From: Bacillota bacterium
GTDB taxonomy: Bacteria > Bacillota > Bacilli > Paenibacillales > Paenibacillaceae
DNA: 64,000 nt
Direction of reading: 5' to 3'
NCBI GenBank assembly: GCA_023391635.1
Contig: JAEWAQ010000027.1
Span: 13,900 to 77,899, forward strand
A program made the translations under genes and the position numbers. Positions 1 through 9,032 of this stretch are shown here, in pieces; position 1 is the first letter of the stretch; each line of letters starts with the position of its first letter. Under the pieces are notes generated by a model. The model had not been told where the DNA came from. It ran no database searches and worked only from the letters and a program-made list of their open reading frames with translations.

Positions 1-98
1 ATGGCAACAAGTACCGGACTTGGTCCAAGGCGGGCAGCCGGGAGGAAGTATGGCAAGCCATCACTTTATCTGCAGCGGACGGGGAGGAGACGCGATGA
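1..98 (+). CDS. addB: AddB, 3' end only (ATP-dependent nuclease subunit B)
   Basis: Open frame entering from the left edge (codons begin at base 3) and stopping with TGA at 96-98. The visible tail reads GNKYRTWSKAGSREEVWQAI then a short acidic end, which resembles the last residues of AddB just after its iron-sulfur cysteine cluster. The stop overlaps the addA ATG by the ATGA arrangement, as expected for the addBA operon. AddB is the non-helicase nuclease partner of AddA in double-strand break processing. Only about 31 codons are in the window, so the call rests on this short tail plus position next to addA. Confidence 0.75.
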   Translation, partial: GNKYRTWSKAGSREEVWQAITLSAADGEETR

Positions 99-3000
99 AT
101 CGCATACCTGGACGATGGCCCGCTAAGCCGGATGGCGCCAAGTGGACGGACGAGCAATGGGCGGCCATCGCGGCCGAAGGCTCCCACTTGCTCGTCGCCG
201 CCGCGGCAGGATCAGGCAAGACGGCCGTTCTCGTCGAGCGGATGATCAGACGCATCGCGGACCCGGACAGGCCGCTGGAAGTCGATGCGCTGCTCGTCGC
301 CACGTTTACCAAGGCGGCTGCAGCGGAGATGAAGGAGCGGATTCGCCACGCGCTCGAAGAGGCGCTGGAGCGCGCGCCGAACTCCCGGCACCTTGAGCGG
401 CAGCTAGCGCTGCTGCCGCGCGCGGCGATTACGACGCTTCATTCGTTCTGCAAGGAAGCGGTGGAACGTTACGCGCCGCTGATCGGGCTTGATCCGGGTT
501 TCCGGATGGCCAATGATACCGAATCGGAATTGCTTCGCATGGATACGTTGGACGAATTGTTCGAGGAAACGTACGAGCGGGAAGGCGCATCGGGCGCCTT
601 GTCTCGTCTGGCCGACCGGTTTGGCGGGGAACGCAGCGACGAGCCGCTGCATCGGCTCATTCTGGAGATGCATACGTTCGCGGGTAGCCATCCGTGGCCG
701 GAGCATTGGCTGGCCGGAGCAGCCGCCCGTTACCGGGACGCGGATGCCGCAGGGTTGCTCGCTTCGCTTTGGATTCGCAGCCTCCTTGGCGATACCCGTC
801 TTCAATTGTCCGGCGCGTACCGCATGCTGGAAGCCGCGCTGCGTCTGTGTGGCGAGCCCGGCGGCCCTGCGCCTTACGCCGAAGCGCTGCAGGAAGATCT
901 GCTCGCTGTCGGACACGTGCTGGCGGCATTGGAGACAGATTCCTGGTCCGGCTGGCAGGAGGCGTTCGCAGGCTGCTCGTTTGGCCGATTGAAGCCTTGC
1001 CGGGGCGACAACTACGATTCGGAGCTGCAGGAGAAGGTCAAAGCTTATCGGGACACGGCCAAGAAGACGATCGCCAAGCAGCACGAAGAATGGCTCGTCC
1101 GCACGCCGGACCGCTATGCCGAAGAGATGCGCGAATTGGCGCCGGACATGGAAGCGCTGGCCGCGCTGACGGTACAGTTCGGACAGCGGTACGAAACGGC
1201 CAAGCGCGCCAAGGGATTGCTTGATTTCGCCGACCTGGAGCATTATGCGCTGCGCATTTTGCGTGATCCTTCCTCCACGCCGGAACGTGCCATTCCGTCA
1301 GCAGCCGCTATCGATTACCGGAACCGGTTCGCCGAGATCTATCTGGACGAGTATCAGGATACGAACGAGGTGCAGGAAGCGATCGTTTCTTTAATAGCGC
1401 GCCGCGACCCGGGCAATATCTTCATGGTCGGGGACGTGAAGCAGAGCATTTACCGGTTCCGCCTCGCGGAGCCCGGATTGTTCATGGACAAGTACCGTCG
1501 CTACGACATCTGGGAGCCTGCACTGCCGGACGCGGAATCCCCGGAAGGACTGCGAATCGATTTGGCCCGGAATTTCCGCAGCAGGAGGGAAATCGTCGAC
1601 GCCGTCAACCATGTGTTCCACCTGATTATGCGGGAGCCCGTCGGGGAGATGAATTACGATCGCCGTGCCGAATTGGTTTATGGCCAAGGTTACCCGGAGA
1701 CGGCGGAGCCCGAGGCTGGCGCGTCGGACGGATGGGGCGTGGAACTGCTGCTGCTCGACGCGGCTGGAGCCGTCGCACCGGATGCGCCCGTCGCAGTTGA
1801 GGCATCACTAGCTTCGCCCGATACGTCCGTTAACGACGAGCATGATCCGGATGCGGCCGGCGAGGCGGAAGACGAACTGGAATCCGCTCAGGCGGAAGCG
1901 CGCTGCGTAGCGGTAGAAATCCGCCGATTGATGGGCGAAGGCCGCGAAGGAGACGTGCCTTTCTCCGTCTACGAGGGGAGAAGCGGTCTCTATCGCCCGA
2001 TCCAGTATCGGGACATCGTGATTCTGCTGCGTGCGACTAGCGCGCTTGCTCCCATCTATTTGGAGGAACTGAAGGCAGCTGGCATTCCGGTTTACGCAGA
2101 TCTTGCGACCGGCTATTTCGCGGCGACGGAAGTCGACGTCATGCTGAGCTTGCTCGCCATCATCGACAATCCGCGCCAGGACATTCCGCTCGCCGGCGTG
2201 CTGCGCTCTCCGATCGTTGGCCTCTCTGCTGACGATATGGCCCGGATTCGGCTATGCGACCGGCGCGGACAATTCTGGGACGCCGTGCTGGCGGCAGCGG
2301 CGCAGAACGATCCGCTGCTGCCCGATATGGCGCAGAGAGAGTCGCAGCTGTCGGATATGGCTCAGAGCAATCGGCAGTCGTCGGATGCGGCGGAGAACGC
2401 TCTGCCGTCTCCCTACGTACAGCGGACAGTTGCGGCATTCGTCGCCCAGCTGTCGCGCTGGCGGAATTATGCCCGCCGGGAGCCGCTTGGTGATCTACTG
2501 TGGATGATCTACCGGGAGACAGGCTATTACGATTTCGTTGGCGGATTGCCCGGCGGCTCGCAGCGCCAAGCCAACCTCCGTGCGCTGATCGACAGGGCGC
2601 GCGGCTATGAGCAGTCTTCCCGGTTTCGCGGCTTGTTCCGGTTCCTGCGATTCCTCGGCCGGATGCGCGATACCGGAGCCGACCTAGGCGCGGCGCGCGC
2701 GCTGGGCGAAGGGGAGAACGTCGTCCGGATCGTATCGATCCACAAGAGCAAGGGACTGGAATTTCCCGTCGTCTTCGCAGCCGGTCTCGGACGCGGCTTC
2801 AACAGGCGGGATTTGAACGGGATGTTCCTGAAGCATAAGGCACTCGGGTTCGGTCCGAGAATGGTGGAACTGGACTCCCGGGTCGCTTACCCGACGCTGC
2901 CGCAGCTTGCCATTCGCAAACGCCTGGCCGCAGAGATGCTCGCGGAGGAGATGCGCGTGCTTTATGTCGCCTTGACCCGGCCGAAGGAGAAGTTGTTCCT

Positions 3001-4162
3001 TGTAGGTACGGTCAAGGACGCGGCCAAGCAATGGGACAAGTGGCGGGAGACAGCGGCCCAATCCGGGGGCGGGCTTCCGGATTACGCGGTTGCCGCCGCA
3101 TCGTGCTACCTGGACTGGATCGGTCCCGCGGCCGTGCTCGCCGAATCGGACGCCGAAGGCAAGGTGAAGTGGAGCAGCCGCATCGTGCCGCAGCAGCAGC
3201 TTGCGCGCCAGCCTTCGCCCGCGTCCCGGGAAGATTTGGAGGGTGAGGGGGCCGGGGCTATCCGGAACGCTTTGATCGAAGGAGAGCCTGTCATCGTGCA
3301 GGATGACGAGTCGGATCGGCGCGTTCGTGCCGTGCTCTCCTGGCGTTATCCGAGCGAGGAAGCGACGAAGCTCCCGGCCAAAACTTCGATTACCGCTTGG
3401 AAAAACCGGTTGTTAGAAGCAACAGTGGGGGAAGATGATCGCAAAGAGCTTGTCCGTTTGACGGACGCGGCGCTAGAGGTCGACGACGATGAGGACGAAC
3501 TGGCCAGAACGGCAGTGACAGAGGCCTGGAATGAGGATCAGACGGCTATCGCATCGCCCGTCTTTACGTACCGGCTGCGTCGCCCGCGCTTCATCGCCCA
3601 GAGCAAGCTGACGCCTGCGGAACGCGGAACGGCTTTCCATCTGGTCATGCAGCACCTTCCCTTGCAAGCAGGAGCAGATGAGTCGGACGTGGAGCGGCTT
3701 CTGGCCGACATGGTCGAACGCCGACTGCTGTTTCCGGAGCAGCGGGCGGCAGTCGGCGCTGAGGACATCGCCGCCTTTTGCCGAACCGAGTTGTTCGATC
3801 GGATGTGCAAGGCAGATCGCGTATGGAGGGAAATTCCGTTCACGTACGGCGTCCCCGCCAGCGTCGTCTATCCCGGTGCAGCTAGCGGCCTCGCGAATGA
3901 ATCGGCTGTCATACAGGGGGTCGTCGATTGCCTCGTCGAGGAAGAGGATGGTCTCATTCTGATTGATTACAAGACGGACATGCTCAAGGGCGGTTCCGCG
4001 GAGACGGCGGCGGAGAAGCACCGGTTCCAGGTCGAGAAGTACGGCGAAGCCATCGAGCGGATCGTCGGAAGGCCGGTCCGCGAAGCTTACGTGTACTTCT
4101 TCGACGGCGGGCGCGCAGTATGCCTATGGAAGCGAACCGGCATGCACGGAGAGCCGTCATGA
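95..4162 (+). CDS. addA: AddA, helicase-nuclease subunit of AddAB
   Basis: UvrD/Rep-type superfamily 1 helicase with a C-terminal RecB-type nuclease, the ATPase half of AddAB that resects double-strand breaks for RecA loading. The ATG at 95 is preferred because GGGGAGGAGA lies just upstream and it overlaps the addB stop; this gives 1355 residues. Visible motifs are Walker A AAAGSGKT near residue 40, YLDEYQDTN, GDVKQSIYRFR, the SIHKSKGLEFPVVF segment, LYVALTRPKEKLFLVG near 955, and the nuclease signature GVVDCLVEEEDGLILIDYKTD near 1270-1295. The protein is longer than the roughly 1230 residues usual in Bacillus. The excess sits in low-complexity stretches at about 1709-1905, 2309-2405 and 3420-3530. 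No frameshift is seen. Confidence 0.97.
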   Translation: MNRIPGRWPAKPDGAKWTDEQWAAIAAEGSHLLVAAAAGSGKTAVLVERMIRRIADPDRPLEVDALLVATFTKAAAAEMKERIRHALEEALERAPNSRHLERQLALLPRAAITTLHSFCKEAVERYAPLIGLDPGFRMANDTESELLRMDTLDELFEETYEREGASGALSRLADRFGGERSDEPLHRLILEMHTFAGSHPWPEHWLAGAAARYRDADAAGLLASLWIRSLLGDTRLQLSGAYRMLEAALRLCGEPGGPAPYAEALQEDLLAVGHVLAALETDSWSGWQEAFAGCSFGRLKPCRGDNYDSELQEKVKAYRDTAKKTIAKQHEEWLVRTPDRYAEEMRELAPDMEALAALTVQFGQRYETAKRAKGLLDFADLEHYALRILRDPSSTPERAIPSAAAIDYRNRFAEIYLDEYQDTNEVQEAIVSLIARRDPGNIFMVGDVKQSIYRFRLAEPGLFMDKYRRYDIWEPALPDAESPEGLRIDLARNFRSRREIVDAVNHVFHLIMREPVGEMNYDRRAELVYGQGYPETAEPEAGASDGWGVELLLLDAAGAVAPDAPVAVEASLASPDTSVNDEHDPDAAGEAEDELESAQAEARCVAVEIRRLMGEGREGDVPFSVYEGRSGLYRPIQYRDIVILLRATSALAPIYLEELKAAGIPVYADLATGYFAATEVDVMLSLLAIIDNPRQDIPLAGVLRSPIVGLSADDMARIRLCDRRGQFWDAVLAAAAQNDPLLPDMAQRESQLSDMAQSNRQSSDAAENALPSPYVQRTVAAFVAQLSRWRNYARREPLGDLLWMIYRETGYYDFVGGLPGGSQRQANLRALIDRARGYEQSSRFRGLFRFLRFLGRMRDTGADLGAARALGEGENVVRIVSIHKSKGLEFPVVFAAGLGRGFNRRDLNGMFLKHKALGFGPRMVELDSRVAYPTLPQLAIRKRLAAEMLAEEMRVLYVALTRPKEKLFLVGTVKDAAKQWDKWRETAAQSGGGLPDYAVAAASCYLDWIGPAAVLAESDAEGKVKWSSRIVPQQQLARQPSPASREDLEGEGAGAIRNALIEGEPVIVQDDESDRRVRAVLSWRYPSEEATKLPAKTSITAWKNRLLEATVGEDDRKELVRLTDAALEVDDDEDELARTAVTEAWNEDQTAIASPVFTYRLRRPRFIAQSKLTPAERGTAFHLVMQHLPLQAGADESDVERLLADMVERRLLFPEQRAAVGAEDIAAFCRTELFDRMCKADRVWREIPFTYGVPASVVYPGAASGLANESAVIQGVVDCLVEEEDGLILIDYKTDMLKGGSAETAAEKHRFQVEKYGEAIERIVGRPVREAYVYFFDGGRAVCLWKRTGMHGEPS

Positions 4163-4195
4163 TCATGATCACATTTTGTGGAGGTTGTATCGCGA

Positions 4196-4801
4196 ATGGA
4201 AGGCAAGCGTAATTATACGGTTCCGATTCTGTTGGTCATCGTGACGGTGATGGCGATTCTGCTCGTGCTGGCTTATTCCAAGCTGCTGTTGACGCAGCAG
4301 CAGCAGGCGGTCGAGGAAGGTCGGCGGCTTGCCGATCAATACGAACAGGCGGTGATCCTGGCGAATCGCCTGCATGATGGAGCCGATGCGCTGCTGCAAG
4401 GCGCTGTCGCCGATCGCGTGCAAGCCGCATGGCTGATCGGAGAGGCGGATGGCGTGAAGAAGGAAGCGTTAAAATTGTTCGAGGGCGCAACCGCCATAGC
4501 CGATACGCCGTCCTCCGAAGATACGGCCGAGCAGTTGCAAGCCGCGATGGATGCGTTGTTCGCCGAATCGGACAGCGCCCTGCACCGCATGGCGGAACAG
4601 ACTGAACCGTTGTCCGCCGACCAGACGGCGCTGTTGCAAGCCGTTCGGGACGGCGCGGCAAGCATGAACGAATCGCTCGGGCGCTTCCGGCTGCCTACCG
4701 TCGATTCCGGCTACCGCAGCATGGCGGCCGGGGCCGATTGGGTCGAGCCCGCCCGGCAAGCAAGTCACGTTTTGATCGGGATCGCGGCACAATTGAAATA
4801 A
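4196..4801 (+). CDS. single-pass membrane protein with helical extracytoplasmic domain, unknown function
   Basis: About 201 residues. One strong N-terminal membrane segment (residues about 8-28, VPILLVIVTVMAILLVLAYS) is followed by a long Ala/Glu/Gln-rich helical region and no recognisable catalytic motif. The shape recalls the four-helix ligand domains of chemoreceptors, but HAMP and signalling parts are missing. The ATG at 4196 follows GGAGG at 4180-4184; an upstream in-frame GTG at 4178 is an alternative start. It lies 33 bases after addA on the same strand and could be co-transcribed. I do not recognise the family. Confidence 0.7.
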   Translation: MEGKRNYTVPILLVIVTVMAILLVLAYSKLLLTQQQQAVEEGRRLADQYEQAVILANRLHDGADALLQGAVADRVQAAWLIGEADGVKKEALKLFEGATAIADTPSSEDTAEQLQAAMDALFAESDSALHRMAEQTEPLSADQTALLQAVRDGAASMNESLGRFRLPTVDSGYRSMAAGADWVEPARQASHVLIGIAAQLK

Positions 4802-4886
4802 GACGGGCTAATCAAGTCGTCCGACAGTAGCCATTCGCCCAACGGCGCATATGTTGGCATTGAAGACACGCAAGGGGTGAATCGGC

Positions 4887-5180
4887 ATGGAGAAGACGGA
4901 AGCCCAGCAGATGGCTCAGTCGCATATGCATCGATACGTAGGCGTAAAATTGGCTGACGGCAGCAGCTATGACGGAATCATGGAACATGTAGACGAACAT
5001 TGGGTGTGCCTGGCTGTACCGGGAGCGGTCGAGCCGGTTCGCGCCTTCTTTCCCGGACCGGCGCCCTTCTTTCCCGGCGGTTTCGGGTTTGGTCCCTATA
5101 CGTTCCCACGTCGTTTCGGGCGTCTCGTGCTGCCGCTGGCCGCGCTGACCGCGGTATCGCTGCTGCCTTATTACTGGTAG
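4887..5180 (+). CDS. small conserved-looking protein with Sm-like N-terminal motif, unknown function
   Basis: 97 residues. The N-terminal half reads YVGVKLADGSSYDGIMEHVDEHWVCLAV, which resembles the beta-strand pattern of small LSm/SH3-like barrels. The C-terminal half is Phe/Gly/Pro-rich (FFPGPAPFFPGGFGFGPYTFPRRFG) and ends in a short hydrophobic stretch LPLAALTAVSLLPYYW. GGGGTGA lies a few bases before the ATG. No function can be assigned; the barrel idea is inference from the residue pattern alone. Confidence 0.65.
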   Translation: MEKTEAQQMAQSHMHRYVGVKLADGSSYDGIMEHVDEHWVCLAVPGAVEPVRAFFPGPAPFFPGGFGFGPYTFPRRFGRLVLPLAALTAVSLLPYYW

Positions 5181-5247
5181 TTCCAGTGGACCGGCGGATT
5201 CGGAGCCCGGAGGCGGCTAACGTCCCCGGGCATCGCGGGTTTATGCA

Positions 5248-5278
5248 TTGGACGAGCTTCCCGTCCATGCGTTATGAT
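5248..5278 (+). promoter_or_regulatory. possible sigma-A promoter of the HIT gene
   Basis: TTGGAC at 5248-5253 and TATGAT at 5273-5278 with a 19-base spacer, 42 bases before the HIT ATG. The hexamers are fair but the spacer is longer than optimal. Confidence 0.35.
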
Positions 5279-5319
5279 AGAGGTTGAAAAGTTCGATCCG
5301 ATAAAAGGGGACGAAGGCG

Positions 5320-5670
5320 ATGGATTGCATTTTCTGCAAAATCGTGGAAGGGACAATTCCTTCCCGCAAAGTGTATGAGGACGATCAAATATTGGCATTC
5401 CACGACATTCAGCCGCAAGCGCCGGTGCATCTGCTCGTTATTCCGAAGAAGCATATCGCTTCCTTGGATGCGGCGGAATCGGACGATGCCGAGCTGCTCG
5501 GTCGCGCCATGCTGGCTGCCAAGCAGGTCGCCAATGACGCGGGGCTCGCGGATAGCGGCTACCGCGTCTTAACCAATATCGGACAAGATTCGGGACAAGT
5601 CGTATTCCATATCCATCTGCACGTCCTCGGCGGGGAAAAATTGGCGGGGTTGAACCCGCCGAATTCCTGA
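5320..5670 (+). CDS. hit: HIT family nucleotide-binding hydrolase (Hit/HinT)
   Basis: 116 residues, the full length of the bacterial HinT group. It starts MDCIFCKIVEGTIPSRKVYED, the usual N-terminus with the CxxC pair. It carries the histidine triad HIHLHV near residues 97-102, whose histidines catalyse hydrolysis of AMP-phosphoramidates and related adenylates. Cytosolic. An AGGGGACGAAGGCG stretch precedes the ATG. It stands just upstream of rpsU, which has its own strong promoter. Confidence 0.96.
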   Translation: MDCIFCKIVEGTIPSRKVYEDDQILAFHDIQPQAPVHLLVIPKKHIASLDAAESDDAELLGRAMLAAKQVANDAGLADSGYRVLTNIGQDSGQVVFHIHLHVLGGEKLAGLNPPNS

Positions 5671-5689
5671 TTTCAACATCGATCCCAAG

Positions 5690-5719
5690 TTGACACCCTC
5701 TTTCCGAATCACATATAAT
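5690..5719 (+). promoter_or_regulatory. sigma-A promoter for rpsU-yqeY
   Basis: Perfect TTGACA at 5690-5695 and perfect TATAAT at 5714-5719, spacer 18 bases, about 50 bases before the rpsU GTG. Near-consensus strength fits a ribosomal protein gene. Confidence 0.85.
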
Positions 5720-5769
5720 GAGGGTTGATAACCGTGTGTTGTGGTCTGTTGCGGAGGGAGGGAAAACAG

Positions 5770-5943
5770 GTGTCCGAAACGAAAGTACGCAAAAACGAAA
5801 CAATCGACGCTGCACTCCGCCGCTTTAAGCGTTCCATCGCCAAAGACGGCGTTCTCGCTGAAGTGAAGAAGCGCAAGCATTACGAGAAACCGAGTGTCAA
5901 GCGCAAGAAGAAATCCGAAGCTGCGCGCAAACGCAAGTTCTAG
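5770..5943 (+). CDS. rpsU: 30S ribosomal protein bS21
   Basis: GTG start at 5770 preceded by GGAGGGAGGG at about 5753-5762, giving 57 residues, the Bacillus S21 length. The sequence (SETKVRKNETIDAALRRFKR, then a Lys/Arg-rich tail ending ARKRKF) is typical of bS21, a small-subunit protein involved in initiation. The reading frame is open further upstream to 5725 but that extension lacks a ribosome binding site and is not part of the family. Followed 14 bases later by yqeY, the usual rpsU-yqeY pair. Confidence 0.97.
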   Translation: MSETKVRKNETIDAALRRFKRSIAKDGVLAEVKKRKHYEKPSVKRKKKSEAARKRKF

Positions 5944-5957
5944 GAGGCATTCGCGTC

Positions 5958-6401
5958 ATGAACCTCGCGGAACGATTGAACGAAGACATGAAACAAGCGA
6001 TGAAAGCCGGGGAGAAGTTTCGGTTATCGACCATCCGTATGGTTCGGGCATCGATCAAGAACCAAGAGATTGAGCTGCGGCGCTCGCTGAACGACGATGA
6101 AGTTTTGCAAGTCGTCAGCCGGGATTTGAAGCAGCGCAGGGATTCCCTCCAGGATTTCGAAAGAGCAGGCCGAGAGGATCTCGTCGAGCAGATGAAGGGC
6201 GAGATCGAGATCATCAGCCAGTACCTTCCTGAGCAGCTAAACGAAGAAGAAATCAAAGCGATCGTGATGCAGACCATACAAGAAACCGGTGCTTCTTCCA
6301 AAGCCGATATGGGAAAGTTGATGGGCGCCTTGATGCCGAAGGTCAAAGGACGCGCCGACGGCAAGCTCGTCAACCAATTGGTCCAGCAAGTTCTTTCTTA
6401 A
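5958..6401 (+). CDS. yqeY: YqeY, GatB/YqeY domain protein
   Basis: 147 residues, starting MNLAERLNEDMKQAMKAGEKF with an AGGAGG site overlapping the rpsU stop region. This is the standalone version of the tRNA-binding tail domain of GatB. Its role is not firmly known; a link to tRNA-dependent amidation or ribosome function is inferred from homology and from its pairing with rpsU. The terminator at 6415-6440 closes the unit. Confidence 0.95.
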   Translation: MNLAERLNEDMKQAMKAGEKFRLSTIRMVRASIKNQEIELRRSLNDDEVLQVVSRDLKQRRDSLQDFERAGREDLVEQMKGEIEIISQYLPEQLNEEEIKAIVMQTIQETGASSKADMGKLMGALMPKVKGRADGKLVNQLVQQVLS

Positions 6402-6414
6402 TCATCGCATGCAA

Positions 6415-6440
6415 AGCACTCCCGCACGGGGGTGCTTTTT
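6415..6440 (+). terminator. rho-independent terminator after yqeY
   Basis: Nine-base stem AGCACTCCC (6415-6423) with GGGGGTGCT (6428-6436), one G-T pair, loop GCAC, followed by a run of T to 6440. It ends the rpsU-yqeY transcript. Confidence 0.88.
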
Positions 6441-6542
6441 CATCAGATAGGCGCTATGGTACGGAGTGCGTATGAAACCGGACAAGCGCTTTCGCGTATG
6501 AACACTTATTCGACATTATGCCGTACAGAAGGAGGGCTTCAG

Positions 6543-7922
6543 TTGGCAGTCGGCAGAAAGATCGTTGCGTTCGGTTGGTTATTTCTCATAATGATGGGTA
6601 TGGTATTCGCAGGGCAAAGTATCGTGCCGAGCGCATCTGCCGCCTCGGAGCAGCAAGCCGAACCCGCGGCGGGAGGTTACGTATACGTCATCCCGGTGCA
6701 AATGACCGTTCAGGGCGGACTGGCCTCGTTCCTGGATCGTGCGCTTACCGAGGCGGAAGAAGCGAAGGCTGCGCTGGTCGTACTCGATGTGGATACGCCG
6801 GGCGGTCGCCTGGATACGGCCGAAGAGATCGCCAAGCGCATACGCGAGGCGAAAGTGCCGACGGTCGCGTTCGTCAGCGGCAAGGCCGCATCGGCTGGCG
6901 CCTACCTGTCGCTAAACGCCGGGGGCATCGTTATGTCGCCGGGGTCGTCGATCGGCGCGGCAATGATCGTGGATCAGACCGGGGAAGCGGTTGAAAATCC
7001 CAAGCTCATCGGGCATTGGAGGTCCGAGATCACCTCCGCAGCGGAATTGAACGGCCGCAATCCGGATATCGCGGTCGCGATGGTCGATCCGAACGTCGTG
7101 GTGAACATGCCGGAGATCGGTCGTACCAAGGAGAAAGGCGAGATTCTGTCGCTATCTGCGCAAGAAGCGCTAAAGGTCGGCTATGCCGATCATGTCGCGA
7201 AGTCGGTGGACGAAGTGATCGCCTGGAAAGACTTGTCCGGCGTGACGGTGGTCGAACTGCAACCGTCATTCTCCGAGAAAGTGTCCCAGTGGCTGACCAG
7301 CCCGGGCGTCGCCACGCTGCTGCTGATCATTGGGATTGCGGGCATCGCCATCGAGTTTCTCGTTCCGGGCTTCGGCATTCCGGGCATTGTAGGTCTTGCG
7401 GCTTTCTGCTTGTACTTCTTCGGCTCCTTCATCGCCGGATTCGCCGGAATGGAGGCGATTATTTTCTTCCTGGCGGGCATCGTTCTGCTCGTCATCGAGA
7501 TGTTCGTACCGAGCTTCGGCGTGCTGGGCATACTCGGCATCATCGGCGTCGTCTACGGCATCGCGCATGCAGCTTTCGATACCGGGCATGCGATGCGTTC
7601 GCTCGGCCTCGCCGCCTTGGTCGCCATCGTCGTGATCGCCATCGTCGTGTACGCTTTCCGCAAGCGCGGCATCTGGAACCGGTTCATCCTGCGCGAGCAA
7701 TTGACGACGGATCAAGGCTATGTGCCGAATGCGTCGCGTGAGCACATGCTTGGCCTGGAAGGTACAGCTTTGTCGCTGCTGCGTCCGGCTGGCGTCGCCG
7801 AAATCGACGGCCAGCGGGTGGACGTGGTGTCTTCGGGAGAATATATCGAACCGGGCAGCAAAGTGCGCGTTACTTCGGTTGACGGTACCCGCATCGTCGT
7901 GAAGGAAATCGGCAAGGCATGA
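6543..7922 (+). CDS. yqeZ: NfeD family membrane-bound ClpP-class serine protease
   Basis: A TTG start at 6543 is chosen because AAGGAGGG lies at 6529-6536 and the next residues form a clean signal peptide (about 35 residues ending SASAA); 459 residues. After the signal comes a ClpP-class protease domain (about residues 50-220) with the catalytic serine in GKAASAGAYLSLNAGG and SPGSSIGAA. Four or five membrane segments follow (about 255-385), then a C-terminal OB-fold NfeD domain with EGTALSLLRPAGVAEIDGQR. This is the long NfeD form paired with flotillin; the next gene is floA, as in Bacillus yqeZ-yqfA. Probable role is membrane quality control and lipid-domain organisation. An open extension back to 6432 overlaps the preceding terminator and is rejected. 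Confidence 0.95.
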   Translation: MAVGRKIVAFGWLFLIMMGMVFAGQSIVPSASAASEQQAEPAAGGYVYVIPVQMTVQGGLASFLDRALTEAEEAKAALVVLDVDTPGGRLDTAEEIAKRIREAKVPTVAFVSGKAASAGAYLSLNAGGIVMSPGSSIGAAMIVDQTGEAVENPKLIGHWRSEITSAAELNGRNPDIAVAMVDPNVVVNMPEIGRTKEKGEILSLSAQEALKVGYADHVAKSVDEVIAWKDLSGVTVVELQPSFSEKVSQWLTSPGVATLLLIIGIAGIAIEFLVPGFGIPGIVGLAAFCLYFFGSFIAGFAGMEAIIFFLAGIVLLVIEMFVPSFGVLGILGIIGVVYGIAHAAFDTGHAMRSLGLAALVAIVVIAIVVYAFRKRGIWNRFILREQLTTDQGYVPNASREHMLGLEGTALSLLRPAGVAEIDGQRVDVVSSGEYIEPGSKVRVTSVDGTRIVVKEIGKA

Positions 7923-7976
7923 CGAATGTGTAAGGTGCTGGAACATACCCCAAATCTCATTTATTAGGAGGATCAC

Positions 7977-8969
7977 ATGGACCCGTTGATTCAGTTGCTC
8001 GTCATCATTGCACTCGTCGTCATCGCGCTATCGGTATTTTTGAGCTTCTTCCCGTTCATGCTGTGGATTTCGGCGCTCGCTTCGGGCGTGCGCATCGGCA
8101 TCATTACGCTCGTCGCCATGCGGCTGCGCCGCGTCGTGCCGAGCCGGATCGTCAACCCGATGATTAAAGCAACGAAGGCCGGACTGGGCCTGAACATCAA
8201 TCAACTTGAGAGTCACTTCCTGGCGGGCGGCAACGTGGATCGCGTCGTCAACTCGCTGATTGCCGCACAGCGCGCGAATATTCCGTTGGTGTTCGAACGT
8301 GCGGCAGCCATTGATCTTGCCGGACGCGATGTGCTGCAAGCCGTACAAATGAGCGTCAACCCGCGCGTCATCGAGACGCCGATCGTCTCCGCCGTCGCCA
8401 AGGACGGTATCGAAGTGAAAGTCAGAGCGCGTGTAACCGTACGGGCGAATATCGACCGTCTCGTCGGCGGCGCCGGAGAAGAAACGATCATCGCACGCGT
8501 CGGCGAAGGAATCGTCAGCACGAACGGTTCGGCCAATTCCCATAAGGACGTGCTGGAAAATCCGGACCTTATCTCGCGCACCGTGCTGAGCAAAGGACTG
8601 GATGCCGGCACCGCGTTCGAAATTCTGTCGATCGACATTGCGGACGTAGACGTCGGCAAGAACATCGGCGCGCATCTGCAGACTGAGCAGGCGGAAGCCG
8701 ACAAACGGATTGCTCAGGCGAAGGCGGAAGAACGCCGCGCGATGGCCGTTGCGCAAGAGCAAGAAATGAAGGCGCGCGTCGTCGAGATGCAGGCCAAAGT
8801 GGTCGAGGCCGAATCCGAAGTGCCATTGGCGATGGCCGATGCTCTCAAGAACGGCAAGCTGGGTGTCATGGATTACATGAATTTGAAGAACATCGAGGCC
8901 GATACGCAAATGCGTGGATCGATCGGCAATCAAGGCGACCCCCGCCCGGACCAGAATGGCAAGAAGTAA
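7977..8969 (+). CDS. floA: FloA, flotillin-like membrane scaffold protein
   Basis: 330 residues, ATG after TTAGGAGGATC. A hydrophobic hairpin at the N-terminus (about residues 4-50) is followed by the SPFH/PHB region (NPRVIETPIVSAVAKDGIEVKVRARVTVRANI). Then comes an Ala/Glu-rich coiled coil (QAEADKRIAQAKAEERRAMAV, about 235-285). It organises functional membrane microdomains and affects fluidity. The gene is 54 bases after its NfeD partner. Full length compared with Bacillus FloA. Confidence 0.97.
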   Translation: MDPLIQLLVIIALVVIALSVFLSFFPFMLWISALASGVRIGIITLVAMRLRRVVPSRIVNPMIKATKAGLGLNINQLESHFLAGGNVDRVVNSLIAAQRANIPLVFERAAAIDLAGRDVLQAVQMSVNPRVIETPIVSAVAKDGIEVKVRARVTVRANIDRLVGGAGEETIIARVGEGIVSTNGSANSHKDVLENPDLISRTVLSKGLDAGTAFEILSIDIADVDVGKNIGAHLQTEQAEADKRIAQAKAEERRAMAVAQEQEMKARVVEMQAKVVEAESEVPLAMADALKNGKLGVMDYMNLKNIEADTQMRGSIGNQGDPRPDQNGKK

Positions 8970-9032
8970 CCGAGCGTCTTGACTTTCTTGCAATAAAGAA
9001 GTCGATCAGACGCCAGGAAAGGAGGTTACGGG

